In this document: positions 5,301 through 6,128 of the stretch, piece after piece
How positions within the stretch are numbered: the stretch's first letter is position 1
Layout of the letters: every line of letters begins with the position of its first letter
DNA from: an uncultured Clostridia bacterium
Lineage (GTDB): Bacteria; Bacillota_A; Clostridia; Oscillospirales; Oscillospiraceae
Direction: 5' to 3'
Assembly (NCBI GenBank): GCA_947307375.1
Contig: CAMZIX010000076.1
Span: 1 to 6,128 of the forward strand
DNA length: 6,128 bases
The notes under the pieces: model-generated
Databases searched by the model: none
What the model saw: only the letters and a program-made list of their open reading frames with translations
Told to the model about the DNA's origin: nothing
Made by a program: the position numbers and the translations under genes

Positions 5301-6128
5301 GCTTCCGCCTCCTCGTTATTCTCTGTGACTTCGGTCGCTTCGGTTGTTTCTGCGGCTTCCGGGATCTCCCCGTTTTCGCTCTCCCCGGTCTCCGGCTGCG
5401 GGAGCTCCTCGGGCTCGTCCGCCCCGGCGGGAGGCTCGGCGGCGCTCTCCCTGATCGTTTTCAGGATCTCCGCCGCGTTCAGATATTTCTCCGCGCAGAT
5501 CGGCCGGACGGTCTTCAGCTCAAAGCGGCTGCCGCGCCGGGTCTCGAGCCGCAGGCCGCTGCCGCCGACAAGGCGCAGCTCCAGGATGTCCTCGACCGGG
5601 ATCGCGATGCCGGTCGGCAGCTCCAGCCGGTCGCGATAGAGGTGCAGGCCGCCGGTGCCGATGCGCTCGCCGCCATGGCGCAGATCGTAGATCTCATAGC
5701 CGCCGTCCTCAAAGATCGGGCCGTCTCCGGCCGCCTCGCAGAGCAGGAGGATGCGGCCGCGCTGCCAGCGCGCCCATTGGCCGGGATTTTCAAAGGGCAC
5801 CTTGCCGCCGCGGAAGCCGCCGCTGAGCGTGTACACGGTCGTAAAGCCGCAGCTCCGGCAGGCGAATTCGTTGTCCCGGCTCTCCATCGTGCCGACGGCG
5901 CCGCACTTGGGGCAGAGGCACAGCAGCTTTTCCAGGCGTTCGGCCGTGCGTTCGCCGCGATAGGGACCGGGCCGTTTTTTGGCCGTCTCCCAGGCATCCT
6001 CGCGCAGGTCGCGTTCCAGCAGGCCCTGCAGCTCCTCGGCGTCCATGGCCTGCACGACGCCGGCCGGGAGGGTCCGGATCACGCGGGCGCGCAGCCTGCC
6101 CGGACGCGGGATCCGGTCGGCCCAGCGC
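5297..6128 (-). CDS. Probable PlsC-type acyltransferase, C-terminal part with zinc ribbon
   Basis: The reading frame is open to the right edge, so this is the last 276 residues of a longer protein; the first internal possible start (GTG at 6082) is unlikely because the frame upstream continues with fitting sequence (RWADRIPRPGRLRARV). After a region like 'LERDLREDAWETAKKRPGPYRG' comes a zinc ribbon, CPKC with CRSC 14 residues later (complement of about 5849-5914), then a possible PH-like or beta-rich domain (GTGGLHLYRDRLELPTGIAI...) and an acidic Glu/Pro/Thr tail of about 50 residues. This layout matches the C-terminal extension I recall on clostridial 1-acylglycerol-3-phosphate acyltransferases, which make phosphatidic acid at the membrane. 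The catalytic HX4D region would lie outside the window, so the enzyme call rests on the extension only. The stop overlaps the DUF1846 start by 4 bp. Confidence 0.62.
   Translation of the reverse strand, partial: RWADRIPRPGRLRARVIRTLPAGVVQAMDAEELQGLLERDLREDAWETAKKRPGPYRGERTAERLEKLLCLCPKCGAVGTMESRDNEFACRSCGFTTVYTLSGGFRGGKVPFENPGQWARWQRGRILLLCEAAGDGPIFEDGGYEIYDLRHGGERIGTGGLHLYRDRLELPTGIAIPVEDILELRLVGGSGLRLETRRGSRFELKTVRPICAEKYLNAAEILKTIRESAAEPPAGADEPEELPQPETGESENGEIPEAAETTEATEVTENNEEAEA
5308..5314 (-). promoter_or_regulatory. Ribosome binding site inside the upstream gene
   Basis: GAGGAGG on the minus strand, 7 nt before the DUF1846 ATG. It lies within the last codons of the acyltransferase-type gene, where it also encodes Glu-Glu near the acidic C-terminus. 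It fixes the DUF1846 start and allows independent as well as coupled initiation. Confidence 0.85.

Noticed and set aside
3822..5639. 605-codon open frame on the plus strand opposite the DUF1846 gene and the end of the upstream gene
   Set aside because: Its translation is a low-complexity run of Val, Asp, Ala and Gly typical of the antisense of GC-rich codons. It has no convincing ribosome site, and it lies opposite a well-recognised conserved protein.
6080..6082. GTG at 6082 as the true start of the zinc-ribbon gene
   Set aside because: The frame stays open to the window edge with plausible protein sequence, and no ribosome site precedes the GTG; the gene is better read as truncated by the window.

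Overview
The window looks like chromosomal DNA of a GC-rich, Gram-positive anaerobe of the Clostridia, most likely the Oscillospirales (Oscillospiraceae/Ruminococcaceae-like gut bacteria). The grounds are: strong AGGAGG-type ribosome sites, near-consensus sigma-A promoters, a DivIVA-like protein, the DUF2975 + small HTH gene pair, a DUF1846 protein, and a multi-hairpin CCTCCC/GGGAGG intergenic repeat of a kind I recall from these genomes. Assignment below order level is not possible from this sequence. No phage, transposase, CRISPR, rRNA or tRNA is visible, and most of the window is ordinary chromosomal gene content.

Layout, left to right. (1) 1-120, minus: N-terminal 40 codons of a Cof-type HAD phosphatase running off the left edge. 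(2) 121-269: compact divergent promoter region, with a TTGACA-18-TATAAT promoter for the HAD gene and a TTGATT-17-TATACT promoter for the rightward gene. (3) 270-815, plus: DivIVA-like coiled-coil protein, closed by a rho-independent terminator at 833-861. (4) 875-3112, plus: an extended -10 promoter flanked by a TATCG/CGATA inverted repeat drives a DUF2975 membrane protein, a 67-residue Cro/CI-type regulator and, after a 187-nt gap filled by a multi-hairpin repeat, a DUF4153/DUF4173-type polytopic membrane protein. This looks like a self-regulated membrane-protein operon of unknown purpose. (5) 3109-3651, minus: small exported protein, convergent with the membrane-protein gene, the two sharing a palindromic TTAA that supplies both stop codons. 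(6) 3652-3815: its probable promoter, an 18-bp perfect terminator hairpin and a 7-copy heptamer tandem array. (7) 3816-6128, minus: a two-gene operon with a 4-bp ATGA overlap, made of the C-terminal part of a probable PlsC-type acyltransferase carrying a zinc ribbon (cut by the right edge), then a full-length DUF1846 protein.

I found no clear new multi-gene system. The items most worth a second look are the regulator/membrane-protein operon with its candidate operator, the composite intergenic repeat inside that operon, the heptamer array starting at the DUF1846 stop codon, the orphan exported protein, and the tight coupling of the acyltransferase/zinc-ribbon gene to the DUF1846 gene.
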